This document shows positions 47,700 through 59,512 of a DNA stretch of 64,000 bases, one piece after another. The stretch comes from Panopea generosa (taxonomy: Eukaryota > Mollusca > Bivalvia > Adapedonta > Hiatellidae). The stretch spans positions 55,819,853-55,883,852 of the forward strand of contig CM055899.1 in assembly GCA_029582155.1 (NCBI GenBank), given 5' to 3'. Below the pieces are notes generated by a model. The model was not told the origin of the DNA and ran no database searches. It was given only the letters and a program-made list of their open reading frames with translations. The position numbers and the translations under genes are program-made. Numbering within the stretch: the first letter of the stretch is position 1; each line of letters starts with the position of its first letter.

Positions 47700-48030
47700 A
47701 CAGTTATATGTACTATCGTTTGTTCCTATTTCTCTTTTTTACTATTTATAGAAATTTAAGTATCGTTTCGATCCGATATTTCATGTACGTGTGTTTGCGA
47801 CAATATTCTATATGAGCCGCGTCTTGTTGTGTGTTTGGCTCCTGGATGGATAATTCTTTGATTCGAATTTCGCGCAACGCGGCTTATTTGTTTTTCCGCT
47901 AATTCAACGTCACGTTATGTGACGTGGCTTCCTGTGTTTATATATTAATTATACCATGATGTAGGCGATATGCCGAAACGTCGGTATTAAATTTTAACTA
48001 ACGGATTTTACGTGTTGGTGTTTTTTGTTT
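47700..48030 (+). mobile_element. 3' tail of the Penelope-like element with a hammerhead-like core
   Basis: Contains CATGATGTAGGCGATATGCC followed by GAAACGTCGG (47955-47984). Placement after a GIY-YIG frame and the TGATG - short stem - GAAAC order resemble the hammerhead-type sequence known from Penelope-like elements. Two core positions differ from the usual CTGATGA, so activity is unlikely. A short palindrome, ACGTCACGTTATGTGACGT, lies upstream near 47909. Confidence 0.4.
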
Positions 48031-48120
48031 TGTTTTGTTTTTTAACTGTATTATCGTTTAATAATGTAACTTTGCACTTTCCAAAATATATTGCAATTAT
48101 ATCTCAATTCCTTCAACTAC

Positions 48121-48557
48121 AATGGCAGAGTTAATATCTGCTACATCTGCTGCATCATCTTCTCAAAGAAGAAAAAGATCTTCAAAAACTGGACTGAGAT
48201 GAAGTTTTTAGGTTAGAGGAACTAGTGACAACGAAATAAAACCTTTAACTGCTATCAACAAAATTCTCCTCTACTGTGACCAACAGGCACAAGAACGAAC
48301 GTTAGGAAGCTATAGCTGTCGAGGTTTCTGCTGTTTGATTTTTCCCCAGAACTTCTGTAGAATGTTCCAGCAAGTGGCAAAATTTGAATAGGGAGGCAAA
48401 GGAAACACATATAGAGGACAAAATGGAGATGAGAAAGACGGGTGTGGTCCAAAGAATTATATCTGAATAACATGCCAGAATCATTGACGTCTTTGAAGAA
48501 ACAGCCTCCTATTTTGGAATTACTGGTGGCACAGGCAGTGGTGAACTGGGTATGTGT
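48121..48557 (+). pseudogene. MYB/SANT-like protein of a Harbinger element, broken
   Basis: From ATG at 48121 a frame gives MAELISATSAASSSQRRKRS and then passes stops where an NWTE...L..LEEL helix would be expected. From about 48360 a frame encodes KWQNLNREAKETHIEDK, then RKTGVVQRIISE, a stop, and then FEETASYFGITGGTGSGELG, which matches the order of the DNA-binding accessory protein of PIF/Harbinger transposons (W.NL..EAKE, R+TGG, I...F....F.GI.GG..SG). It carries nonsense codons and at least one frameshift. No Harbinger transposase is seen. Confidence 0.6.
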
Positions 48558-50629
48558 TAAACTAGAGATATAACAACTTAAACATGATATCTTCTGTTAA
48601 GTATATTTAAAGAGTCATTCATGGAACAATGCTGCAATCCGACATTCAAACTCGAAGAAAAATAGGATGGTATCGTATAGCTCTATTGTTATTAAAAAGA
48701 TGTTTATCTTTCTAAAATCTTGTAGATAATTTTATATTTTTAATATTTCAGCGTTTATTAGTTTATTAGTGTTTTTATAAAATATGTTTTTTACTTACGC
48801 TTTTAATGTTGTACATAAATGTCGCCAGTTGTCGAAATGAATTTTCCGAACAAATGGATTATTGCTATAAATAGAAACAAGGAATTCCGTCTGAAAAAAA
48901 CATTTGCGTCGGTTGTCCTGTCTATATCTAGAACTTCGAATGTATACATTTAACAAGTGAAACTTACTTGGTAGAAAATTAACTGACTGTGAAGCTCTCT
49001 AATATCAGCAAAATGATAATTTGAAAATATTTGCTCCTGTACGCAGAATAAACAAATCTTCCGTTTATGCCAATTTCGCTTATATCAATTAATTGTGTTT
49101 GGGTGTAGTCGATTTTTTTACTGTTACTCGAGTATCAATTTATTACTTTAGTCAATACTGGATTAAGTTAACAATAAATTATTCGCATCGTTTGTAAGCA
49201 CTCCCTTTTATTATATACAATTGTCTTTGCTTTGTGCAGAATGTATAATTAATCGGGACAAAATAAATTAGACGTTTTGTTTTAATTGAGTCGATTTTAA
49301 AGTTGAAATCTACTAAAAAAATAATTAAAAAATGGTTTCTTTCGATGAGTTGTTATTGAATTGAGAGTATTGAGCACTATATTGTGGCAACGCAAATTAT
49401 TTCTGTCTGTCATTTTAGGGAAGGGGGTTATTGTATCATTGAATTAAGATAATCTGTTGTTCTACCATTCATATAAGTATTTTTGTTTAAGATAGAAAAA
49501 GCTTCTTCCCGAATTTGCCAACAGAGGACAAGTATATCACATTTCTTTTATTTTAACTATTGTGCTATCAAATCAAACTTATTTGCATAAGGAAGAATAC
49601 CACTTGCGTATTAAGAGGGGTCAGCTAGGGTATCTCAACCCTGCCCCGAGATTTTAAAGTCCTACCAAGGATAACATCAACAGATTATGACGTCATGACG
49701 TATGTTATTGCCATTACATCGTCCTTTAAAATATAACTATTAAAATATTATTATAAAAACATTTATATTACACTGAAAAAAAGTATTTATTTGGTGGGCT
49801 CCGACCTAGGTAGGCAGCTATTTTTTGCCAAATTTTGCATCTATTATACTCATTTTAAAGAAAAATCATAAAATCATGAAACAATGCTTTGGGTTTTTAG
49901 TAAGTAGATAGGAGCACGACAAACAATTTATTTTTCATTACGGCCTTTATATACTGGGTGTCTTGAAGAATCATATTTTAGCACGGCTAGTTCATATTCC
50001 TAATTGATTGTATTCCGTATTCAGAAAAACAAAGGAAAGAAAAATATCTCAGGAAGATTTGGGGGCTGTTCAAATGAGATATTTTGAAGGCGAAATGGCA
50101 AACCAGGCACTCATAACCGAAAAACACAAGCTACAGATAAAACTTTTAAGGCATATCATCGGGATGTAAAAGACGAAACATTATCTGCGCAGAAGCTGTT
50201 TTCGTTATTGCCCTTTCTATCGCAGCAAACCGTTTTTGCTTACGTTGCTACATTTTTTGATAATAAAAAAAAAAAAATTAAAATTATACATTTCATATAT
50301 CGAATAAATGCACTGATATATTTAATCTTGTTTGTGTTTAATAAAATCAATAACAATTAACAACAATGCAAAAATACAAAGATGAATATTCCATCGGATC
50401 CCACTTTTGTGTAATTACTTTATTTTTTATTTGTATCATTGTGGATTTTAAACGTATACTTGTAGAAAAATAACAATTAGTCTCTCATAGCTATGTAAAG
50501 AGCCTCTCTTACATGTAACTTCACTATTTATATTTGTCAATGTTTAATACATTTATGATTGTAATGTGATAGAGGTGAGACTATAATAAAATATATGTTA
50601 TGTTATGTTTATGTTATGTTATCATTATT
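48558..50629. other. Non-coding stretch
   Basis: AT-rich with no recognisable gene or repeat. 49615-49690 is locally GC-richer but without an open frame. Confidence 0.4.
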
Positions 50630-50780
50630 TTATGCACCCCCCACACACAGTTTTTTGGGGGTGGCATATAGTTATCGCAGCGTCCGTCTATCCATCCGTC
50701 CGGTATTTCGTGTCCGGCCTGTAACTTTGTCATGCAAAAATGGATTTTATAAATACTTGCTTCAAATGATTAACTTTAAT
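50630..50780. repeat. Dispersed repeat fragment with CCGTCCGG motif
   Basis: Contains GCAGCGTCCGTCTATCCATC, TTCGTGTCCGGCCTGTAACT and TTGTCATGCAAAAATGGATT, a motif order seen in common unclassified mollusc repeats. Compare 33770-33970. Confidence 0.5.
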
Positions 50781-50811
50781 GTAAAAAAAAATGTGTGTCT
50801 AGTTTGAATTA

Positions 50812-51860
50812 AAAATAAACCCATGTTTAAACTTCGAACGAGTATTCCGCACAGATAAAGGTGTCAATGTGCTATGTTCATCACATTGGTCTATTTAATG
50901 GTGGTTATAAAATCGCATTACCATTTTTATGTTTATCCGTACTTTCCTTTAACTGTGTCCTGTCTTTAAAATCAATTTGCAAATTGCCATTTCAATACAA
51001 ACATGCAGTTTATATCCACAAAAATACAACATCCTATGCACTACACCATTGTCTGTAGCTTAAATTTCAAGCTCACACTACTCCCAAAAGAAATACATTG
51101 CTTATGTATTTCGCCAAAACAATATGTATTTTATATTGAAATTGTTTTATAAAATTATTTTATTTGACGTGGTACTGTTTTACGATTGGATTTATTTATT
51201 TTGCAGAAGAAGATAGGAGGAAATTGTGGGAAGGTAGGACTTCTTTTGTATTTAAATGAACATCACGTAATGAATTGAGTTCGAAATTGGGGAAGTTTTG
51301 TTGAATTAAAATTGTATCATGAAATATTGAGATTGGTGAAGTAAACATGCTTCCCATCTTGCTTCCAACATACGTTAGTTATGAATATTGAAATATATAG
51401 ACACCATGTCATGGCAGTTTAGGAAAAAAACGACAATACATGAAATTTAATAATAGCACCTTTTCCAGTGTTAGACATTTTGCTGCGTGAATATAACTGT
51501 TAGACACGGGTTTATTTTTCAACGTGCTTTAACATGAATTCAAGTTGATATACGTTTATATTGGATTGAAGAAATGTACAGATTTACACATTTATATTAT
51601 AATAGCGATTTTGATTAAGTAAACCGCTGGCGAAATAGTTCCTGCTTTTATCGCCAATGTATTTAGGTTGCAACGAAATACACGAAATTATTTGAAAAAA
51701 ACATTACTTTTCAAATAAATTTAAAGACTTAATTGCGTTTGTTGTAGTGCTTAAATGCAGCCCCACTCTAAGTCGTATGCTTTACGTTGATACTAATTTA
51801 TTTTAATTTGAATGCTTAGAACGTATAGGAACCGATCTATAGTTTGCTTCCTAGATAGAT
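50812..51860. repeat. Duplicated segment, copy 2 (contains a candidate exon)
   Basis: Copy of the segment at 46560-47140, extending further downstream. Its 3' half (51288-51860) also matches 63535-63810, with gaps, including ATTAAAATTGTATCATGAAA and GTAGTAAACATG-like blocks. Confidence 0.85.
51207..51233 (+). CDS. Candidate 27-nt microexon, phase 1-1
   Basis: Acceptor TTTATTTATTTTGCAG and donor GTAGGA enclose 27 bases that in phase 1-1 encode EDRRKLWE plus junction codons. It is the paralogue of the 24-nt exon at 46965: it is one codon longer and shares only the ATAGGA core. Either mutually exclusive or tandem inclusion would keep the frame. Confidence 0.4.
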
Positions 51861-52604
51861 CTGAGTTTTTATGGTTATTTTAGTAACATCAAGATAAGCT
51901 GGTAATACAACCCGAATGTCGTTGTATATTTATTCTTAAGAACTAAAATGTAGTACTGTTCTGCATTCACATTTAAGTTGTACACGGCAGCGAGGCATGA
52001 AACGTAATTAACAACGGAAGGTGTATACTCTATCACGCATTCAGACTATTAATACAACCCATTTCTCATAGCAAATATACGGTAATGTCCTGTTTTGATG
52101 AAATAGAACAGACGGAAACAATTTAAATTGGTGCATTAAAATGTTATTGAAATGAGCATACAGAACTCGCATACGAGTCTCCATGCAAGTTATAGTTCGT
52201 GCAATCAAAATCATTTTAATCAACATTTAAGTTTCCTCTCTTCTCCTGTGGGACTTAAGAAAACGTAATGGACATATTTTCTACTGTGATACATGTGTAG
52301 AGATTGAGGGCAAATGTTTTTAACTTTCCATCCGACGTAGACAATGGAATCTTAAATTCAATTCTCCTTTTGGAACGTTATTATTATTGATGCAGCTATG
52401 TCGTTTTGTAATGAACACGAAACGATTCAAATAGAAATATCCGATCATTTTGATAATAGAGCACATTCGATACATGCCTTCCACCCATATGTCAACCATG
52501 TAGTTATTTCTATTTATTTTTCCGTAAATTCACGATTAACTTAAATAAATTGCCAATATCTCATATGCATAAAACAACTATAACCACTACGGTAATCATA
52601 TTAT
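51861..52604. other. Non-coding stretch
   Basis: AT-rich and featureless. Confidence 0.4.
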
Positions 52605-53135
52605 TCTTTATTCTATATTATTAATTCATTTTCATATACGTACTGATCAATAAGTTTACTAATTACCATAAAAGTGTAATTCATAAAACGATAAAGAGAA
52701 TGATTTCACAAGCATTATGTTTCCGTTTTTATTCTTATTCTATGATTGTATATACCTGCTACCATAAAGTATTAAAAATAAAATTAAAACTATGTTTAAA
52801 CTTAGTTCTAACTTCGAACGAGTACTCCGCACAGATAAAGGTGTCAATGTGCTTTGTTCATCACATTGGTCTATTTAATGGTTGTAAAATCGCATTGCCA
52901 TTTTTATGTTAATCCGTACATTCCTATGAATATGTCCTGTCTTTAACATCAATTTGCAAATTGCAATTTCAATATAACCATGCAGTTTATTACCACAAAA
53001 TAACAACATTCAATGCACAACACCATTGTTTGTAGCCCAAAGTTTATTCTCTATTATTAATTTATTTTCATATACGTATTGATAAATAAGTTCACTATTC
53101 ACCTTAACATGGTACTTTTTAAAACGATAATGAAA
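52605..53135. repeat. Duplicated segment, copy 3 (truncated), flanked by short direct repeats
   Basis: 52780-53042 matches the 5' half of copies 1 and 2 but stops before the microexon position. It is bordered by two related blocks, 52605-52700 and 53043-53135 (shared TATTATTAATT, CATTTTCATATACGTA, CATAAAACGATAA-like parts), so the copy is bounded by direct repeats. Confidence 0.7.
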
Positions 53136-53145
53136 TTGATGTCAG

Positions 53146-53163
53146 AGACTGAGTTACGTATGT
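53146..53163 (+). CDS. Weak candidate 18-nt microexon, phase 1-1
   Basis: AGACTGAGTTACGTATGT between ATGTCAG and a consensus donor GTAAGT. It is again 3n long and phase 1-1, encoding TELRM plus junction codons. The acceptor lacks a pyrimidine tract, so this is the weakest of the series. Confidence 0.2.
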
Positions 53164-53989
53164 GTAAGTAGCTCTGTATTTATTTCTAAATGCAGAACTA
53201 TTCTGAAATCGTATTTTACTGTAAGCTGTACTTTCTGAAGGTGATTGGTATTTGTTTATATATTTTTTCATTTTTTTTTAAATGTTATTATCTTCATTAA
53301 GTAATATATATATATATACTTGGTGAGTATGAAAAAACAAACTTTTATTATACAACGTAGTACAACACTTTTTTATATAAACTTGATACACTTTTTTAAA
53401 ACAAACTGCATTTTAGCAGTTTGGGTATAGCCAGCAATATATAAAATCCACACAATATCCCATAAACAGACTTTGTGTGAAATTATTTTATTAGTATACT
53501 ATTATTATATATGTGTAAAACGATATACTTATACTTTGTATTACGATTATATTACATTCAAACTTCATGTATCAATTAATACGTACAATGAAAGAAAATA
53601 CTAAATTCACCATGACTTTAATACATTGATTATGATTGTTTTGTTTGTGGTGCAAATATATGACTACAATTAACTTTAATTTTTAACAATGTATGTGATA
53701 GTAATTTTATCATAGTAAGTGTATTTTTCTGAAGTGTTATAGGCTGGCAATTAACAAAAAGTAGTGACACTTGGTTAATCGGATTAAATCATATGAACTT
53801 AATAATGATATCAGTTTTGATTTGAATAAATGTTTTATAGATACATCTTTGGCAGACATTTTCCTAATAAGTATCAATTATTCTTAAGATTAGTATCTCG
53901 TATTCGTCAAACAAATTCAATCTCCATATGATTGGCATCCTCGCACTGTAGTTTAAAACTCAAGACAGCTTAGAGAGGGTCGATATGTA
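53164..53989. other. Non-coding stretch
   Basis: AT-rich, with a short TA run near 53303-53322; no gene. Confidence 0.4.
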
Positions 53990-54200
53990 AAGGTTAAAAC
54001 AGGTTATAATCATCGCTACTAACAGTCACATACTTAAATTCATCAAGGGATGGGGCGTTAACAATAGTATCTCTAAGCTGATTCCATAGGCGAATACCAA
54101 ACGGGGTGAATGATTGTCGTGCTGTATGAGTCCTTTTACCTGAACTTGCGTCCTCCTGTTGCTACACGGGTCTTTTCATTATAGTTGATATCCAGATTCC
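53990..54200 (-). pseudogene. LINE C-terminal fragment
   Basis: The minus strand encodes TARQSFTPFGIRLWNQLRDT followed by IVNAPSLDEFK, the very end of the reverse transcriptase protein of CR1/L2- or RTE-like LINEs (F...G...WN.L...I..A.SL..FK). No upstream domains remain. Confidence 0.7.
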
Positions 54201-55341
54201 AGCTGCCAATACTGTAAATATCGAGCTAGTTTAAATGTCAAAGTGGGCCGATTGGTGGCTTGTTCAATTTAACCCTTTAAATGCAGATTCACTTGTAGTG
54301 TTACGCAGTGCAGTAATTTCAATAACAAGGCAAATGAAATGTGTTATTATACGCATCAAACGCTCATTTATTTACTCTCAGTAATAGCTGTCAATGTTTT
54401 CAAAATTATGATGGTTAACTTAATGCGATATGTATCCTGGGTTAGGCAGTTTAGGAGATGTTTATCTTGCCCGGTTAAGATTACTATTTTTGAGTATTTT
54501 TTCATTTGAAATTATGATTTCCATTAACAAATACTATATTCTTTTGAGTTTTTTTTTATTGTTCGATTTACATGTAAAGACCTTATGTGATTACATGTAT
54601 CATATCGGAAAACGTGTACATTTAAATGTGATTTTCTCTTTAGGGAGGGCTGTTGCTAATTGGTATAAATTGTATTCCGACCTATTTGCACTATATATCA
54701 ATATAATTGTATTGTTTTAATTCATGTTATTATATATAATACATCAAATAAAATATTAATAAACTCGTTTCATGCAAAATGAACTTTAGAAATCACCCAC
54801 AAGTGCACGAATAATCACAATGATAGTAGAATACTACAAACATCTTGATCTTAATCTATCCATTAAATTATACTATCATACAAATATAAACGTTTAAACA
54901 ATAATTTACAACGTGAAATTATTTATTACAAAATAGAATAAATACTAAATTACCTCCATACTGTGTCTCTTTACTTCATTGATATGTCTTTCATTTGGCC
55001 TCTGTTTGAATATGGAGATAGTCTCTTTGATCAATGAATTCAACATGAAACAAATAAAAATATAATTTACAAGATTAAATCAAGACAAGCTGCTAGGATT
55101 GTATGTATAATGGACAATTGATAAAGGATATTGTCAAACCCATTGGGAAACAATTGGGAATCGGAGTCGTATATATATGCACTCGTTTAATTTTAACAAT
55201 CTTGTTTAAAATGTCTCATGTCATTTAGACAGGAACGGACAGACATCTATAATAAAAAACATATTGGTCATATTTTCTGTCGTAATAAATATGTAGACGC
55301 AAGATAAGTGTTTTCAAATTTCCGTGAGACTAAGGAAACAG
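54201..55341. other. Non-coding stretch
   Basis: No gene supported. An open frame at 54430-54720 is hydrophobic and T-rich with no family likeness. Confidence 0.35.
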
Positions 55342-55571
55342 GGGCCTATTTCATTAACGTTCGTAAGTTTACGAACTTCTTAGTGTAAAATTTGGAATTA
55401 TGAAAAATGTCGGGAAATTCATTAAGTCCGTCTTAAGTCTTGTGTGTTAGCCTTATCAAAAGTATTCTTTCTTAAATTTGCAAAATTACTGCGCAAATGG
55501 AACGTTCTAGATGTCACAATTTGTTCGTACGAAATTCTTAAGACTTGAGAAAGTTAGTGAAACGTGCTCCA
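55342..55571. mobile_element. MITE with GGGGCC-type terminal inverted repeats
   Basis: Left end GGGGCCTATTTCATTAACGT and the right end, read inverted, GGAGCACGTTTCACTAACTT, are imperfect inverted repeats about 230 bp apart. Inside, both ends carry CTTAAGTCTTAAG-like words. The type is common among Harbinger/ISL2EU-derived MITEs. It has no coding capacity, and the target duplication is not clear. Confidence 0.6.
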
Positions 55572-55909
55572 GTATTTAAATTTCCATTCTCTTTTAAAAA
55601 TAGAATTTTGACGAAAATAATTGAATCACATGTATAATTTTGTTTTTATTTTTTTATTTCTCATTATACATATATGTTAATAGCAACACATAACACAATG
55701 ATAAGGATCAGTGGCATGTTAAGATGTTCATTTTTATATTAACAAATGCCTTCGTACTATGTTTATATATTCTAAAATTATGTATTAAAGCCTTTCACAA
55801 TAATGACATACGACATTTTAAATAATATAGAATATGAAAATAAACACACTATTTGATTGTTATATATTCAACTTATCAGTTCATTTAAGTTTAACTAAAT
55901 GATGTCACA

Positions 55910-56070
55910 ATGTGTAATATTAATGTATGTATGTATAACATAAGAAATAAGTTTGTTGATGTAAAGAGTAAAGAAGGGATAGAGTATGAAGAAAGTTTAA
56001 GTGTTAAAGATGAAACGTACTTGACACTCCAAATCTACAATCAGCATGATGCTGTCCTTAAATCAGTTGT
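55910..56070 (+). CDS. Possible terminal exon with a YxxL tyrosine motif, unknown
   Basis: An open frame reads VDVKSKEGIEYEESLSVKDE then TYLTLQIYNQHDA. The hydrophilic run with EYEESL and TYLTL resembles cytoplasmic tails with tyrosine signalling motifs, but no family is recognised. It runs into the 3' end of the minus-strand LINE at about 56058. It could be the last exon of the candidate gene starting at 36252 or chance; its likely acceptors do not give the phase 1 entry shared by the other candidates. Confidence 0.2.
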
Positions 56071-59060
56071 AATTTGTCCCATGTGCCCTTATGTTGTCCA
56101 GTTTTATCTATTGCGATTGCTATCATGGTTCTTTCTTTCTTTTTAATATGTTTTAAATATTTTATGAAATTTATAAACATTGGAGTAGATTTTGCGTACT
56201 TGTTTTTGTAAATGAAATATTTAGCATCGGTCAACATAGTGTTCATCAAATTGGAAAAACTACTCGATTCAGTATATCCAAAAGATATAATCATGTAATT
56301 TAACTTTATTGTTAATTGTTTGGTATTGAGATATACTATCCAAAAGGCTCTACAATATTGACATTCCAAAAATAGATGTCTATTAGTTTCTACATTATTG
56401 ACTACATTATTGACACAGAAATCACATAAACTTGTATTACATAATATATGTTGCATTTATACAGGAATTCGTTATTAGGTATAATTCACATTATATATTT
56501 GTATTGAAAGGCGTGTATCTTTGTATCTATTAAAGATATAAAAGATACGCAGTGTACAATTGTCCAATTAATGTTCGTTATTTCTAATTCTCATTTAGTA
56601 TGTGGTTTTATTACAGAGTTATTTTAAGTATTTTTTAATTTTTTAATGTATAAAAAATTACTTGGACTCTTGAGCTTACGCATTTGTTGCAGTAAATTTA
56701 TTTTTGTATTATTATCAGCTATGTTGCCCGCGTTTAATTTCTGTTTCCATCCGTTTGGTATGCTTTTAATTGAAGTATAATATTTCAAACAATCTGAATT
56801 ATTGAGTAAGTACCTAGCTTTTATAAACTGAAAAATATAGAACGTCTTTTGCCTTTTATCTAGTAGTTGATTAATGTATTTGACACCTTTTGCATACCAT
56901 TCTTCATAAAATAAGGTTTGGTTATTGTTTTTAATTTTCGAATTGTTCAATAATATCTGGTTATGTAATACTTCTGGATTGTCTTTAAAGTTTATACTTG
57001 ACCATGATTGCAATATTTCTAATAAAAACTTTGGAAATGAATTTGTTTGCGTATTAATGTAATCATTTTCATTTGAATAACATTCAAATATTTATTCTCC
57101 CCTTACTTTATCTAATGTGTTAATCCCCATCATTTTCATCATGTAATATTCTTTTTACCCATCCAGCTTTTATTGCTTTTTATAAACATTTTTAAATTGA
57201 CCATTTTAAGACCCTCATTCTCGTAATCCTGTATTATTGTTTTGTTCTGCTAATCTTATCAGGTTTTTGTCCCACAAAAAATCGTATATACATTTGTTGA
57301 TTATATTAATTAATTCTGACTTTGTATCTTTTAAAACTGTAAGTTTCGGTAATGCAAATGTGTTGATAACAGTAATTTTGCCAGTTATTGATAATTTGTG
57401 CCTCTTCCACATTTTTAAACAGTCTGAAAATTCCTCTATTTTTAGTATTGCATTTAGTTCGTGATATTTGTTTCTGTCATTTAAAAAAGATAAATTTCAA
57501 ATGTAGATGAAAATAGATTATTTATTGTTTAATTCTAAACCAGTCGTTTTACTAAAATCATTTCGGCTGTAAAGGTTTTAAATGACCCATCTATCATAAA
57601 AGTCTCATCATCTGCAAATGCTATATTTTTCATTTCTCTATTATGTACAGTTATGCCTTTTATATCGTTATTTGTTTTCACTGACTTTCTATAATACATT
57701 TCTATAATTAATATAAATATATATGTATATATGGCGACAGTGGACATCCTTGTCGTTCTCCTTGTCGTTTTCATGTTGAAGAACTCGGACATGTGTCCTT
57801 TATTTACTACATAACTTTTAGCATCCTTGTAACATAATTTTATTCAACTTATAAAAGAGTTCCCAAAATCAAAATAAGTTGGAGCTTTTAAAATAAAATC
57901 ATGATCTAAACTATCGAATGCCTTTTCGGAATCGGCAAAAAATATAAGCCCTGATTTATTTTCAACATTCAAAATGTCTATTATTTCAAAAATAGTTCGA
58001 ATGTTTTCGCCTATATATCTTCATTTTAAAAAGCCTGTTTGACTATTATTGATAAGATTATTAAATACTTTTTTATTCTATTGGCTATAGTTTTTGTCGT
58101 TTTTTTTTCAATTAATATTCAGTATTTAACTTTTAAGTTATTTATAATTGTTTCATTGTTTTGGATTTTTGATAGTTCGTTTTCTAATATGTCAATATCA
58201 TTTTTAAGAGTCAGTTCTATTTTCTATTTTTTTTCTCAGATGTATATTTTATGTTTTGTTTCTTATTGTACCCTTAATAATTTCCCATTACGTATTGGAG
58301 TTCTTTATTGATATCTGCTATTTCTTGTATTGAAAGTTTTATTCTATCTTGGTATATTTTTTCTTAAATAACGCTCTTATTAAGTTTAAAAAATCCTGGT
58401 CCACGAATTTGATTATCAACATTTATATTGAAATATTTTAACGAATGATCTGAACGAAAACCCATTGTTATTTTACATTCTTAATTGCTTTAACGATTTT
58501 GTTTGAGACGAGGAAAAGGTCAAACTATTGGTGGTTTGTGGTTGAAATGCCACGTATGCTGTCTTGTATTTGAATTCAAAATTCTCCATATATCATTTAT
58601 ATCGTTATTTTGTATAATATAATTTATTTTATTCCTATTTTTCTTACAATTGTTTTTATTTCCATTCTCTTTACCCTTAATAATATCAATAATAGTATTA
58701 AAGTCCCTTCTAATAAGTAAAGTATCATTATCGTTTAAAATAATATTATCTTCCATTTTGTAAGAAAGTTAATTTGTTCTGTTGCATTATTAGGTGTATA
58801 AACATTTAAAAATAAATAATCTCTTTCATTTATATTAATTTTTAGCGATTGCATTTTACCGTCTATAATACCATTATATTCTTTAATAATATATGTAAAA
58901 TTGGAGTTGACAAGGATGCCCACACCTGTACTATTCCTATTGTTTCCACTTAAAATATTTCATCGCCCCACTCTTTTTTCCATTTGTTTTATGATATTTC
59001 TCCACAGTGTAGCTCTTGTAAAATACATATGGAGTATGTGTTTAGTTTCAACTATTAAAC
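56058..59060 (-). mobile_element. L1/Tx1-type LINE ORF2 copy, broken
   Basis: About 3 kb on the minus strand in ORF2 order. Endonuclease pieces are at 58735-58923 (GVGILVNSNF, FLNVYTPNNA) and 58520-58756 (RRDFNTIIDIIKG, INDIWRILN, RQHTWH). The reverse transcriptase follows, with FADSEKAFDSLDH (motif A region, about 57895-57935) and AFADDETFMIDG (motif C, near 57607, both Asp intact). Next come KRHKLSITGKITVINTFALP (57215-57412), a C-terminal region at 56624-57013, and a zinc knuckle CDFC...H...C with a FLECQYCRAFW segment (56058-56456). Stops and frameshifts separate the pieces, so it is inactive. The endonuclease N-terminus is only partly visible near 59000. Confidence 0.9.
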
Positions 59061-59064
59061 AAAT

Positions 59065-59512
59065 ACTTAAAGGAACGCGTCATCACACTAGAAAGGCAGA
59101 CTGATGCTGCGGAGCAGTATAGCAGACGGAACTGCATTAGAATCTCTGGCATCCCTGAGTCAGCATCTGAGGACACTGACACGTACGTGGTTGACATCTG
59201 CAAGGTGTTGAATTTGGACGTGGGTCGTACAGATATTGGCCGTTCACATTGCGTTGGTCGACCTTCGTCCTTGAACAAGAAACCCAGAGCCATCATTGTC
59301 AAGTTTGCAACTTACAGTTCTAGACGTGCTCTTTATAAGGCAAGGACCAACTTACAGAACAAAAACTTTAAAGGAATCTTTGTTAACTAAGATCTTACGA
59401 TGACAAATTTGACAGTGCGTGGACATCGGACTGTGTAGTCTAAGTTAAAGACTTAAAACTGGTCGTTCATCGCGTTGCCATTTTGGAAGACTTGGACAGC
59501 ATTTCTAGCTGA
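59065..59512 (+). pseudogene. LINE ORF1-like protein fragment (coiled coil plus RRM-like)
   Basis: The frame encodes a short amphipathic helix (LKERVITLERQTDAAEQYSR) and then RRNCIRISGIPES, VVDICKVLNLDV, SHCVGRP, RAIIVKFATYSSRRALYKAR and IFVN, the order found in LINE ORF1 RNA-binding proteins. After a stop at 59388 the homology appears to continue in another frame (TSDCVV, HRVAILEDLDSIS). GC content is higher than in neighbours. It may be the first ORF of the CR1/L2-like element beginning at 60737, which has the same orientation 1.2 kb downstream. Confidence 0.7.

Noticed and set aside
53303-53322. TA run as a possible mariner insertion site
   Set aside because: Simple sequence only, with no inverted repeats around it.
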